Assembly (NCBI RefSeq): GCF_000964545.1
Contig: NZ_BBVD01000015.1
Coordinates: forward strand, 53,110 to 117,109
Direction of reading: 5' to 3'
Length of the DNA: 64,000 bases
Origin: Comamonas thiooxydans
Lineage (GTDB): Bacteria; Pseudomonadota; Gammaproteobacteria; Burkholderiales; Burkholderiaceae_C
The notes under the pieces were generated by a model. That model worked only from the letters and a program-made list of their open reading frames with translations. It made no database searches and was not told where the DNA came from. Shown piece by piece: positions 51,052-59,619 of this stretch; positions within the stretch are counted from its first letter, which is position 1; each line of letters opens with the position of its first letter. The translations under genes were made by a program, and so were the position numbers.

Positions 51052-51624
51052 ATGCGCAATATGCGCAATACCGTTTGCTGCCTCGCCGCCCTGCTCGCCA
51101 CGCTGTGCTCCACTGCAGCTCATGCCACCTCGTGGGAGCTCAAGCCCGGTAGCGACAACCGACTGGAATTCACCGCCACTTTCGAGCAAACGCCGGTCAC
51201 CGGCGTGTTCAAAGACTTCCGGGTTCGTTTTGACTTCGACCCTCAAAAGCCAGACAGCAACAGGCTGAATGTCAGCATTCGCACCAGCAGCGCCGACATG
51301 GCCAACCCGGACATCAACCAGGCCATTGCCGGCAAGGACTGGTTTGACTTTGTGCGTTATCCCGAGGCAGTCTTTGATGCCAGGGAGATTCTCGATGCCC
51401 CCGGCGCAGCCGGCTACCGGGCACGCGGCACCCTGCAGCTAAAAGGCCACAGGCAACCGCTTGTGCTGCCATTCAGCTGGAAGCCCGAGGAGCGCCGCAT
51501 GGAAGGCGAATTCGTCACCCATCGCTCAATATTTGATATCGGCACGGGAGAGTGGAAGAGCAGCAATGCCGTGGGAGACGCCGTGACTGTGAAATTTCGC
51601 ATCCAGCTGCGCGAATTGCCATGA
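51052..51624 (+). CDS. Exported YceI-family protein
   Basis: 190 residues from ATG 51052 with GGAGGTCATCCAG before it. Signal peptide MRNTVCCLAALLATLCSTAAHA. Mature YceI lipocalin-like barrel: WELKPGSDNRLEFTATFEQT, PVTGVFKDFRVRFDFDP, ADMANPDINQAIAGKDWFDF, YPEAVFDAREI and GTLQLKGHRQPLVLPFSW. The family binds long isoprenoids or other amphiphiles in the periplasm. Its stop overlaps the next gene's start (ATGA). First gene of a three-gene coupled cassette. Confidence 0.88.
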   Translation: MRNMRNTVCCLAALLATLCSTAAHATSWELKPGSDNRLEFTATFEQTPVTGVFKDFRVRFDFDPQKPDSNRLNVSIRTSSADMANPDINQAIAGKDWFDFVRYPEAVFDAREILDAPGAAGYRARGTLQLKGHRQPLVLPFSWKPEERRMEGEFVTHRSIFDIGTGEWKSSNAVGDAVTVKFRIQLRELP

Positions 51625-52343
51625 CATTGCGCAGACAGCTGATTGCAGTCCTGCTGACTCTGATCACGGGCTGCTCGCAACCAGGCATCGAGCCAGCCCA
51701 GCCTCCCGGCCCGACGGCAAGGCCTGCGGACTTTCCTGCGGCCTTCTATGCCGATGCGGCTGCACGGGGCCAGTCGGTGCTTCAGATCGATTCCTCGCAT
51801 TCCCTGGTCTCGATCACCGTTCGACGCGCTGGCGCTCTGGCCAGACTGGGGCACGATCATGTGATTGCCAGCCATGAACTGCAAGGCTATGTGGCCCCCC
51901 GGCTTGGCCGGGCCGATCTCTATGTGGCGCTGGACAGGCTATCGGTCGACGAACCCGCTCTGCGCGCCAAGGCGGCTCTGGACACCCAGCCCAGCGCAGC
52001 CGATATTGAAGCGACCCGTACCAATATGCTGAACAAGCTGCTGCAAACCTCGGTCCATCCATTTGCACTGATCCAGGCACATGCTTCCCCCGAAGCGGAC
52101 GGCGATGTATTGCTGGCCCTGGAACTCACTCTTCACGGCGTTACACGCAGCCTGAGCGTACCGGCCCGAATCAGGAGGACGCCGAGCGAATTCCATATCA
52201 GCGGCTCGCTGAGCATCGATCAATCGAGTTTTGGCATCACGCCTTTGTCCATCCTGGGCGGTGCAATCCAGGTCCGCGACAGGCTCGAGTTGAACTTTGA
52301 AGTCCGTGCTGCTCCACCTTTGAAGCAGGAATCCCGGTCATGA
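51621..52343 (+). CDS. YceI-like lipoprotein
   Basis: 240 residues from ATG 51621, which overlaps the previous stop. Lipobox in LLTLITGCSQPG (acylated Cys near residue 18), then a Pro-rich spacer and a YceI-like barrel: LQIDSSHSLVSITVRRAGAL, ARLGHDHVIASHELQGY, VDEPALRAKAAL, RTNMLNKLLQTSVHPFALIQ and LELTLHGVTRSLSVPARI. It is more divergent than its neighbour. Membrane-anchored, it could receive or hand over the same ligand. Its end overlaps the SRPBCC gene by four bases. Confidence 0.82.
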   Translation: MTLRRQLIAVLLTLITGCSQPGIEPAQPPGPTARPADFPAAFYADAAARGQSVLQIDSSHSLVSITVRRAGALARLGHDHVIASHELQGYVAPRLGRADLYVALDRLSVDEPALRAKAALDTQPSAADIEATRTNMLNKLLQTSVHPFALIQAHASPEADGDVLLALELTLHGVTRSLSVPARIRRTPSEFHISGSLSIDQSSFGITPLSILGGAIQVRDRLELNFEVRAAPPLKQESRS

Positions 52344-52927
52344 GAACGGGGCTTGTCGGTGCCTGCGGCGCGGCCCTGACCCTGTTCTGCGGCGGTTTGC
52401 AGGTTTCGGCACAGGAGCTTCGCATAGAGACTGCCGAGCACAATGAGGCCATTACCGTGAACGCCTCGGCCGTCATGCAAGTCAGGCTGGCCACGGCCTG
52501 GAGCGTGATTTCCGACTACGAGCATCTGGCCGACTTTGTGCCGGATATGCAAAGTTCGCGCGTGCTGCAACGCGATGGCAACCAGGTGCTGCTGGAGCAA
52601 AAAGGCAGTCTGGGGTTTCTGTTTTTTCGCCAGGCAATCGAGGTCAGATTGGCCGTGACCGAATGGCCGCAGCAGCGCATTGCCGCACATGCGATAGGCG
52701 GCAATCTCAAACAGATGGACGGCAGCTATACCCTGGAAACTCAAGCCGACGGCCGGGTACGCTTGGCTTACAGCGCTCGCCTGGTCCCGGCTTTCGCCAT
52801 CCCGCCGCTGGTCGGGAAGCCAGTGCTGCGCCAGTTGCTGAAACGCCAGTTCAAGGCACTGGTGGATGAAATCCAGCGACGCGAGGCCTTGACGCTTCAA
52901 GAGCAGAAGCAGACACCAGGAAATTAG
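52340..52927 (+). CDS. Exported SRPBCC (START/polyketide-cyclase-like) protein
   Basis: 195 residues from ATG 52340 (ATGA overlap). Signal peptide MRTGLVGACGAALTLFCGGL, ending QVSAQ. Then a SRPBCC domain: VNASAVMQVRLATAWSVISD, YEHLADFVPDMQSSRVLQRD, GNQVLLEQKGSLGFLFFRQ and a C-terminal long helix PVLRQLLKRQFKALVDEIQR. The fold binds hydrophobic ligands. Export of such a domain is unusual among the cytoplasmic members and fits the two preceding YceI proteins in forming a periplasmic lipid- or isoprenoid-handling set. Confidence 0.82.
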   Translation: MRTGLVGACGAALTLFCGGLQVSAQELRIETAEHNEAITVNASAVMQVRLATAWSVISDYEHLADFVPDMQSSRVLQRDGNQVLLEQKGSLGFLFFRQAIEVRLAVTEWPQQRIAAHAIGGNLKQMDGSYTLETQADGRVRLAYSARLVPAFAIPPLVGKPVLRQLLKRQFKALVDEIQRREALTLQEQKQTPGN

Positions 52928-53031
52928 CAGCAGGCCGTTACAAGGGCCAGATGGTATTGGACGCGAGCAAGCCTGGCCCCTGTGCCTCGGGTTGCCGTCA
53001 TGACTGCGCAAGCATCTGCAAGAACAAAGAC

Positions 53032-53568
53032 TTAAATCGCAGAGGCCCTGAGATGGCGCGTGAACTGCTCGAACTCTGCAGCCATGGGGGCAATGGCTGC
53101 CCTAGGCAGTACCAGGGCCTGCATAGCGTCGATGAACAGATAGTAGTTCACGTCATCTTCGGCAAGCGCCAGCACTCCTGACCACGGTAGTATCGTGTCT
53201 CCTCGAACCGAGGCTACCCTGATGGCGTCCGACGAGAGCGTGACCGTTTGTGGCGACAGAAACGCTCCATCCGGCAGGAGCATGAGCTTGCGCATGGATG
53301 CCTGTGACAGGTATGGCATCGTCACGACGGCGATCAAAGCGACGACCAGAAGGCAGGCAACCACTCCCAGCGGGCGGGAGATCTCAGGAAACTCACGCAT
53401 CAGTCGCGCGTAGGCTGCACCAGCGAGGCCAATGCACAGCCACACCACAACCCGCAAGAGGAACGGCCAGGAAAGCATCCCTGCCTTCTGATGCCAGCGC
53501 CGCGAAACCATTTTCTGCAGGCGAACGAAGTCGGCGGGAACGAGAGTAAAGCTGGCGGTCATGTTCAT
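53032..53568 (-). CDS. YcxB-like membrane protein
   Basis: 178 residues. Two membrane helices (about 35-55, FLLRVVVWLCIGLAGAAYA, and about 67-86, LGVVACLLVVALIAVVTMPY) followed by a C-terminal cytoplasmic domain of the YcxB type (SPQTVTLSSDAIRVASVRGD, TILPWSGVLALAEDDVNYYL, FIDAMQALVLPRAAI), which resembles a PH-like fold. The function of the family is unknown. Starts at ATG 53568; single gene. Confidence 0.75.
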   Translation of the reverse strand: MNMTASFTLVPADFVRLQKMVSRRWHQKAGMLSWPFLLRVVVWLCIGLAGAAYARLMREFPEISRPLGVVACLLVVALIAVVTMPYLSQASMRKLMLLPDGAFLSPQTVTLSSDAIRVASVRGDTILPWSGVLALAEDDVNYYLFIDAMQALVLPRAAIAPMAAEFEQFTRHLRASAI

Positions 53569-53949
53569 GGTTGGCTCATGTGGCCACAGGTATGAGCGAC
53601 CTGCAGCAGCGAGTATTGATCGAAAGGTGACTGCGACATCTCACACGGTCGCAGGCTCGGGTTCGTGAACGATTTCGTTACCGGCACTGTTGCCTGCAAC
53701 ATAAGCCGGCGCACCGGGCATTACAGAGTACGAACAGAGCTGTGCATGCGATACAAGCACAAGCCATGCAGCTGCAAGATGTGAAATTGCTGCAAATCAA
53801 GACAGCCATCTCCATGGCGTGACGGGCTTGAAGCATTGATCTGATTGTCTGCCACGTATCGATTGCGCTCCATCTTCCTCGAACGCCCGAATCGTCGAAC
53901 AGCCTTGCTGCCAGCACTTGGCCATCAGGCGCTGGCAGCAGCTTCAACT
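53569..53949. other. 381-bp intergenic region without a convincing gene
   Basis: Between the YcxB-like and rtcB genes. A leftward open frame (53678-53947, TTG start) is Cys-rich at its end but has no ATG, no ribosome site and no recognisable domain. TGTTGCCTGCAACA at 53688-53701 is a palindrome of unknown meaning. Confidence 0.5.
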
Positions 53950-55428
53950 TCAGGCCTTGAAAGTCAACCAGGGCTTCAACCGCACACTCGCACGAATCAG
54001 CCCCGCCTCTTCCTGCGCCTGCAACACCGGCCCTACGGGTTTGTAGGCGCTGGGCGCTTCTTCGATCAGTCGCTCTTCACGCAAGGTGATGCACTGCCAG
54101 ACGGATTCGACCAGCGGCTGTTTCATGCGCCGCGTGTCCTGTCTGCGCACCTGGCGGCCCGCTCCGTGGCTGCAGGACCGCAGCCAGTCTTCATGACCCA
54201 GACCTTTGACGAGAAAGGAGTAGTCGCCCATCGATCCCGGAATCAGCGCCCACTGGCCGTCATGCGCGGGAGTGGAGCCCTTGCGGTGCACATTGAACTC
54301 GCCCTCGGTCATCACCACGTTGTGGGGCACATCCACAATCAGGCGCGATGCATCGGACGCGGCAATGCCTGCCAGCTCTTTGCGCACCAGCTCCGCCAGC
54401 GCCATGCGGTTGAACCACGCATAGCGCGCAGCCACGCCCATCGCTTGCAGATAATCCTGCGCCAGCGCGCCGCTCAGGCCATACAGACCATGCTGAGGGT
54501 GTTTGATACCTTGCGGCCATTGCTGCCTGGCCAGGTCCATCCAGCGGCGACCGACATAAAAGCCGACATCGCGCGAGCCGGTGTGGATCATCACCGTGAC
54601 ATCGCCCTTCTTGAGCCCCGCAACATAGGCGGCATGACGATCGTAGACTTCATCGACCACGCAGAACTCCAGAAAGTGGTTACCGCTTCCCAGGTCGGCA
54701 GCAGATGGCGGGCGCAGCAGCTCGCGCGCCTGCAACAGGGCTTCAGGCGCGTAGCGACTCCGGCCCGCAAAGCCTTGCAGGCCCACGCACTCGGCCAGTT
54801 CGGCCTGCAGCCGGTCGCGGTTTACGCCTTGCCATAGACCCACGTCAGGCAACTGTTCAATAAAGGCCTGGGGGCCCTCATCAAACAACGCCTTGAAGCC
54901 TGCGCTGCGCACGGGCACATCGCGCCCGTTCTGCAAGATGACGCGGGTCAGCCGCTGCACGATGGTGCTTTTGTGCAGCTCGGCCTGCGCCTGCGTCAGG
55001 CCCGTGCTCAGCAAGCGTATGCCGCAGTTGATGTCCGTGCCGATGGCCGCAGGAATCACGAAGTCTGGCGACGTGGCCACCACCGCCCCCACGGGCGCAA
55101 TGCTGCCGGGGTGAAAGTCCGGCGTGGCACAGGCTTTGCAGACCGCGCCATGACCTTGCGGGTCGGCAACCGAGGCGAAGTCCAGCAATTGACTAACGGC
55201 TTTGTGCTCCAGCGGCAGGCTGTCGGGCAGCAAAATGGCCGCTGCTGCCTGCTCGTTATGGATTTGATAGATATTGTCTCGGTAGGAGACCTGGATGCCC
55301 TGACGTGACAGAGCTTTTTGCAGTCGGGAAAGCTTCCCGGAAGAGTGCGGCATGATGCTGAGAAAAACAGGTACGCAACAGCGCATCTCCGAATCTGGGA
55401 GATGCAACGCACCTTCGAGCAGCAGCAT
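53950..55428 (-). CDS. rtcB: RtcB-family RNA ligase
   Basis: GTP- and Mn-dependent ligase joining 2',3'-cyclic phosphate or 3'-phosphate RNA ends to 5'-OH ends. Up to 492 residues; the start is uncertain (ATG 55428, 55386 or 55353, none with a good ribosome site). Seen: metal-binding Cys in IPAAIGTDINCGIRLL, DLGSGNHFLEF, VMIHTGSRDVG, HNVVMTEGEFNVHRKGSTPA, IPGSMGDYSFLV and the guanylylated His region RSCSHGAGRQVRRQDTRRM. No rtcA or rtcR is near, so it is not the classic E. coli-type rtc operon. It is divergent from an uncharacterised gene 75 bp away. Confidence 0.92.
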   Translation of the reverse strand: MLLLEGALHLPDSEMRCCVPVFLSIMPHSSGKLSRLQKALSRQGIQVSYRDNIYQIHNEQAAAAILLPDSLPLEHKAVSQLLDFASVADPQGHGAVCKACATPDFHPGSIAPVGAVVATSPDFVIPAAIGTDINCGIRLLSTGLTQAQAELHKSTIVQRLTRVILQNGRDVPVRSAGFKALFDEGPQAFIEQLPDVGLWQGVNRDRLQAELAECVGLQGFAGRSRYAPEALLQARELLRPPSAADLGSGNHFLEFCVVDEVYDRHAAYVAGLKKGDVTVMIHTGSRDVGFYVGRRWMDLARQQWPQGIKHPQHGLYGLSGALAQDYLQAMGVAARYAWFNRMALAELVRKELAGIAASDASRLIVDVPHNVVMTEGEFNVHRKGSTPAHDGQWALIPGSMGDYSFLVKGLGHEDWLRSCSHGAGRQVRRQDTRRMKQPLVESVWQCITLREERLIEEAPSAYKPVGPVLQAQEEAGLIRASVRLKPWLTFKA

Positions 55429-55503
55429 CAAGAAGGACTGATAAGCGACGTATTCTAATGAGTAAGCGCCGGGCCGCCTAACCGGCGTTGCTAATATGCT
55501 GCA

Positions 55504-56082
55504 ATGCGCAATGCAATTCGGTCCTTTCAGATTCCCGCATCACTGCAGACTTTGTACGACGCGGCTGCAGCCATAGGCCCGCAGTTCGGCCTATCGCCCG
55601 AAGCCGTTTTTGGGGACTGCGGCCTGCGCCTGGAGATCCCCCCCGTACCCAGTTACATCGATTGGTGCACGCCGCGCAATGTGATGACGTTTGCAACCAC
55701 GGGCTGCGACAGCGTTCATTACAGCTATCTGGTCGATGAGCGCCTGCCCGGTAGCGTCAGCCCCATCGTCATGACACTGCCCTGCGTGAACGAATTGAGC
55801 TGGGTGATTGCCGAGAACTTTCAGGAGTTCTTTGACTACGGCTACTACGTGGGCTGGCGCGAGCTGGAGCAGTTGTACTACGAAGATGAAAAAGGCGAAG
55901 CCTGCTTTCACGCGGGCTACCAGTCATTGAACAATCTCGGTATGCAGCAGCTGCTGCTGCCGCGGCTGCACAAGGCGTTGAATATGCAGGCTGTGCTGCC
56001 GACGCTGCAACGCTTTGGCGATCTGCAGAAGAAGTACCAAGCCCTATTGAATATTCCGCCCATGCCGGCAGAGCATGCCTGA
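55504..56082 (+). CDS. Hypothetical protein divergent from rtcB
   Basis: 192 residues, acidic, aromatic-rich, no signal peptide or membrane segment. Seen: QTLYDAAAAIGPQFGLSPEA, PSYIDWCTPRNVMTFATTG, CDSVHYSYLVDE, VIAENFQEFFDYGYYVGWRE, LEQLYYEDEKGEA. The spacing and aromatic content are faintly like SUKH/SMI1-type immunity proteins, but I cannot assign it. It shares a short control region with rtcB, which suggests joint regulation or a functional link in RNA repair or toxin defence. No toxin gene is visible nearby. Confidence 0.65.
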   Translation: MRNAIRSFQIPASLQTLYDAAAAIGPQFGLSPEAVFGDCGLRLEIPPVPSYIDWCTPRNVMTFATTGCDSVHYSYLVDERLPGSVSPIVMTLPCVNELSWVIAENFQEFFDYGYYVGWRELEQLYYEDEKGEACFHAGYQSLNNLGMQQLLLPRLHKALNMQAVLPTLQRFGDLQKKYQALLNIPPMPAEHA

Positions 56083-56146
56083 TTGCGTATCCATCAATCG
56101 TATTGATCCCCATATTCGCTGAGCGATACCGCGTGTCATCCGAAAC

Positions 56147-56536
56147 TCAATCCAGAAATCGGGCAGCCACAGCGGGATCCGGCATCATGCACTGCTCGCT
56201 TTTGCCAAACCAGTGATAGCGGTTTCTGGCAATCATGCGGTAGAGCGCATCGCGCAATGCAGCGGGTATCAGCCTGATCACCGCTGTCAGTCGCCAGGGC
56301 CAGCCCAATGCGTGCAGCACGCGCAAGATGGCATCCGTGTGCTGCCAGGAGCGCTGGCCGTCCACCAGTAGCAGGGTCTGCAGACCTTCCAGGCACAAGC
56401 CTGCATCGGCCAACAGCTTGCCGCCGACCTCGCCCTGTATGGCGGCGAACTGAAAAACGCCCTGCTTGTCGTGCTTGAGCAAGAACTGCACCCAGCCATT
56501 GAACAACAGACATTGCGCATCAAAGACCACAATCAT
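56147..56536 (-). CDS. DUF393 (DCC family) thiol-oxidoreductase-like protein, second Cys missing
   Basis: 129 residues from ATG 56536. Seen: MIVVFDAQCLLFNGWVQFLL, where the family consensus is DxxCxxC; here the second Cys is Phe (CLLF), so a dithiol mechanism is unlikely. Also AILRVLHALGWPWRLTAVIR, LIPAALRDALYRMIARNRY and the end HWFGKSEQCMMPD, typical of the family. Its start overlaps the stop of the DUF4166 gene (ATGA). Last gene of a three-gene coupled operon. Confidence 0.82.
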   Translation of the reverse strand: MIVVFDAQCLLFNGWVQFLLKHDKQGVFQFAAIQGEVGGKLLADAGLCLEGLQTLLLVDGQRSWQHTDAILRVLHALGWPWRLTAVIRLIPAALRDALYRMIARNRYHWFGKSEQCMMPDPAVAARFLD

Positions 56537-57078
56537 GCTTTTTCCTCTGGCAGCAATAGATAGCCACGATAACTGGCCACCACGCCAATCAGGGGGACGG
56601 CCGCTTCGACATGAAATTGCATTTGCTCCCCGGCTCCGGTTTCTTCGGCCACGATGCGCGGTGCCAGCCAGCCCGGACATGGGAAGCCCAGAAAGTACAG
56701 ACGCTGCAGTCGCATGAGAAGCCGTCCATCTACCGCCTGCAAGGCAAAGCACAGTCGCGCCAGGCCAAGGCGCTCGATCAGGTGGCCATTGTGCAACTGC
56801 ATGGTTGAGTGCATGCGCTGCGAGGGGAAGATGCGAATCCAGGTTTCCGCATCGGGACTGGCCTGCAGTTCGAAATGAATCGTCCCCTCGCTGGCGGCGC
56901 GTGGCGTGCCCAGAGCCAGCGCCAGCAGCTTGGCCGCCAGAGTCCGGGGGGCGCCAGTCTGCACCCTGCCCTGAAGCTCATGCTCACCCTGCAGGCCGTG
57001 AAAGCGCTGCAGGGCGACATCGAGCTTGCAGAACTCATCGCCCATGGCCTGCTGAAACAAAGAGGCGCTCAGCATCAT
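56533..57078 (-). CDS. DUF4166-like protein
   Basis: 181 residues from ATG 57078 (or 57075). Seen: FQQAMGDEFCKLDVALQRFH, LQGRVQTGAPRTLAAKLLA, LGTPRAASEGTIHFELQ, SPDAETWIRIFPSQRMHSTM and CPGWLAPRIVAEETGAGEQM. This is the pattern of the DUF4166 domain, often fused to the C-terminus of saccharopine-dehydrogenase-like proteins; here it is a separate gene immediately downstream of one (TGATG overlap). Function unknown. Confidence 0.8.
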   Translation of the reverse strand: MMLSASLFQQAMGDEFCKLDVALQRFHGLQGEHELQGRVQTGAPRTLAAKLLALALGTPRAASEGTIHFELQASPDAETWIRIFPSQRMHSTMQLHNGHLIERLGLARLCFALQAVDGRLLMRLQRLYFLGFPCPGWLAPRIVAEETGAGEQMQFHVEAAVPLIGVVASYRGYLLLPEEKA

Positions 57079-58190
57079 CAAGCAAGCTCCCGCATCTGAA
57101 TATCCAGTCCCTGCGCTTCGGCCACAAAGTCCTGCAGCGTCAGCAGCCCCATGCAAGGCCTGGCGCCAGGCTCCAGCGGTGCACCCGCCGCCAGCTTGCG
57201 TACCAGCGCACTGGCGGCCAGCGTGGGAACATAAGGCCCGTCGCCCGAGCCCGCCATAAGCACCCAGCCGCGCTGGCAGGCTTGCCCCTCTGCATCCAGG
57301 CCACTGACCGTGACATGCATGGCTCCTGCATCGCTGCCCCAGTTCTTGAACCAGTCTGCCATGCGCTTGAGTCCGCGAGCATGCACGGACCAGTCCTGCA
57401 CCAGCCCTCTGTGAGCCAGCCAGGCCATGGCATTCATCCCGCGCTGCAAGAACGACAGCTCAAGCCCGGCACCGAATCTGATGGAAGGACTGCCTTCATA
57501 GCGAAGCGGTAGCAGTGCGAGATCCGGTACATCGCAGGCCGACAGCAGCCGCCGCCCAACAGGGGCCGGATAGTCATGCCCATAGCTGCGCAGCCAGCCA
57601 ATCACGGCTTGCTGCCCGGAGCCAGGCAGCGGCTTGCCACAATAGCTGAGGATGGCAGCGACGGTGGACAGGCCTCTGTCCGTACGATTGCCTGGGCTGA
57701 TGCCTATGTCGATATCGCTGACGCGAGCCATGCCCGAAGCCAGCGCATCCACGACCGCCGAGGACAGAGCTGGCACCGAACTGGCACCGCTGAGCAGCAG
57801 CACGCCCGCAGTTTTGGCCTGCGGATCGAGCACATCGATGCCGCAGACAAAGTCACGCCCATCGGCCAGATCCACATAGTGGACGCCGGCGTAGGCACAG
57901 GCTAGGGCCACGCGGTAGTCCTGCTCCTGAAACGGGCCCGAAGTGTGAATGAGTGCGTCCACCTCCAGCGTCTTGAGTCTGTCCTCCAGACCGGGCGCCA
58001 TCACGTCCACCACTACGTGGCTCAGGCTTGAGCAAGCGTCCGGGGCCAGACTTTCAACCAGCGCCTGCCCCGCAGAGGCCGAGCGCCCTGCCACCACGAT
58101 GTGCAAACCGCTTTGCCTGGCCAGCCTGGCAACCAGCCGGCTGCCGAAGAAGCCGTAAGCACCGACGACCATGACCTTGAATTCACGCAT
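57078..58190 (-). CDS. Saccharopine dehydrogenase-like NAD(P)-binding protein
   Basis: 370 residues. Seen: Rossmann nucleotide-binding start FKVMVVGAYGFFGSRLVARL (GxxGxxG as GAYGFFG), VVAGRSASAGQALVES, VDALIHTSGPFQEQDYRVAL, CAYAGVHYVDLADGRDFV and LLSGASSVPALSSAVVDALA. The family is a broad reductase group; lysine metabolism is not implied. With DUF4166 and DUF393 genes coupled behind it, the operon may act on a membrane lipid or quinone-like substrate, but this is speculation. Confidence 0.86.
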   Translation of the reverse strand: MREFKVMVVGAYGFFGSRLVARLARQSGLHIVVAGRSASAGQALVESLAPDACSSLSHVVVDVMAPGLEDRLKTLEVDALIHTSGPFQEQDYRVALACAYAGVHYVDLADGRDFVCGIDVLDPQAKTAGVLLLSGASSVPALSSAVVDALASGMARVSDIDIGISPGNRTDRGLSTVAAILSYCGKPLPGSGQQAVIGWLRSYGHDYPAPVGRRLLSACDVPDLALLPLRYEGSPSIRFGAGLELSFLQRGMNAMAWLAHRGLVQDWSVHARGLKRMADWFKNWGSDAGAMHVTVSGLDAEGQACQRGWVLMAGSGDGPYVPTLAASALVRKLAAGAPLEPGARPCMGLLTLQDFVAEAQGLDIQMRELA

Positions 58191-58283
58191 GCCTCAGTGT
58201 AGCGGGACGCGGTTTCGCTCCGAAGCGCAAGCCCGGCAACGGCGAGCCTGCTCAGCCGCGCTCATGGCTCGGTCACAGCCCGA

Positions 58284-59606
58284 TCACAGTCCGTACTTGC
58301 GAATCTTGTCGTGCAGCGTGGTCTTGGGGGTGTGCAGCGCCTGCGCCGTGCGTGTCAGGCTGCCTTCGTTGTTGCGCAAGGCTTCGGAAATCAGGGAGCG
58401 CTCTATGGACTCCATGGTTGCCGCAAGCGAAGCCGCAGCCTCGGGCGCCGTACCGGACGGGGACAGGCCGGCATCCAGCCCCAGCGTGATGCGCTCGGCC
58501 GTATTGCGCAGCTCGCGCACATTGCCTGGCCAGTCGTGGGCAAGCAGCGCCTGCAGACGCTGCGGCGTCAGCTCTGCCACGGGACGCTGGTGGCGGGCGG
58601 CGGCCTGCAACGCGAAATGCTCGAACAGCAGCGCAACATCCTCGCGGCGCTCGCGCAGCGGGGGCAAGTTCACCGTCACCACATTGAGACGGTAGTAGAG
58701 ATCGGAGCGAAACAGTCCCTGACGGCTGAGGTCCAGCAAATCGACCTTGGTTGCAGCAATCACACGGCAGTCGACGGCAATGAGCGTGTTCGAGCCCAGG
58801 CGCTCCAGCACTCTTTCCTGCAGCACACGCAGCAGCTTGGCCTGCATGGGCAGGGGCATGCTTTCGATCTCGTCGAGAAACAAGGTACCGCCGCTGGCAT
58901 GTTCGATCTTGCCGATGCGCTTTTTGCCCGCGCCGGTAAAGGCCCCGGCCTCGCTGCCGAACATTTCGCTGTCAAACAGCGTCTCCGGCAGGCCGCCGCA
59001 GTTGATGGCGACAAAATTGCCGCTATTGCGCCGGCTGGATTCATGCAGGCTGCGCGCGACTCTTTCCTTGCCGGTGCCCGTTTCACCCCAGATCAGCACA
59101 TCGGCCTCGCTGGCCGCAAGGCTCTGCAATGTGCTGCGCAGCTGCTGCATGGGAAGCGAGCGCCCCAGCAACTGGTGCTGCAACACATCCCGACTTTGTA
59201 GCTGCTGGCGCAGGCTGCGCACCTCCAGCACTAGGCGACGGCGCTCCAGCGCACGGCGCACGGCTTCCACAAGGCGCTCGGGCGCAAACGGCTTTTCCAG
59301 AAAATCGGCGGCGCCATCCTTCATGGCTTGCACAGCCATGGAGATATCGCCGTGCCCGGTGATGAGAATCACGGGCAGTTCGGCGTCCAGCACGCGGGCG
59401 GCGGCCAGCAGCCCAAGGCCGCTCATCTGCGGCAAGCGGATGTCGCTGACCACGATGCCGGCAAAATCCGGGGACAGGTGCTTTTGCGCCTGCTCGGCAC
59501 TGCTCACGCAGATGCAGTCCAGACCTTCGAGGCGCATGGTCTGCTCACAGGCCATGGCGACATCGGCATCGTCTTCAACGATCAGGACTTTGAGGGAAGG
59601 GTTCAT
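58284..59606 (-). CDS. dctD: Sigma-54-dependent response regulator DctD
   Basis: NtrC-type activator of C4-dicarboxylate transport. 440 residues: receiver domain (VLIVEDDADVAM acidic pocket, phospho-Asp in VVSDIRLPQMSG near residue 55, KPF Lys), AAA+ domain with Walker A GETGTGKERVARSLH near 170, the sigma-54 contact loop EAGAFTGAGKKR, Walker B GTLFLDEIESM and R-fingers, and a Fis-type HTH (LTRTAQALHTPKTTLHDKIRKYG). Cotranscribed with dctB (13 bp gap) and dctA. A sigma-54 promoter lies upstream of dctA. Confidence 0.95.
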   Translation of the reverse strand: MNPSLKVLIVEDDADVAMACEQTMRLEGLDCICVSSAEQAQKHLSPDFAGIVVSDIRLPQMSGLGLLAAARVLDAELPVILITGHGDISMAVQAMKDGAADFLEKPFAPERLVEAVRRALERRRLVLEVRSLRQQLQSRDVLQHQLLGRSLPMQQLRSTLQSLAASEADVLIWGETGTGKERVARSLHESSRRNSGNFVAINCGGLPETLFDSEMFGSEAGAFTGAGKKRIGKIEHASGGTLFLDEIESMPLPMQAKLLRVLQERVLERLGSNTLIAVDCRVIAATKVDLLDLSRQGLFRSDLYYRLNVVTVNLPPLRERREDVALLFEHFALQAAARHQRPVAELTPQRLQALLAHDWPGNVRELRNTAERITLGLDAGLSPSGTAPEAAASLAATMESIERSLISEALRNNEGSLTRTAQALHTPKTTLHDKIRKYGL

Positions 59607-59619
59607 GGGCTGCAGGCAA

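Noticed and set aside
53688..53701. TGTTGCCTGCAACA as a second PhaR site
   Set aside because: The two-base centre differs from the one-base centre at 14045, and no PHB gene is near.
53678..53947. Leftward 89-codon Cys-rich frame
   Set aside because: Starts at TTG with no ribosome site. The cysteines arise from a TGC/GCA-rich stretch, and no domain or neighbour supports it.
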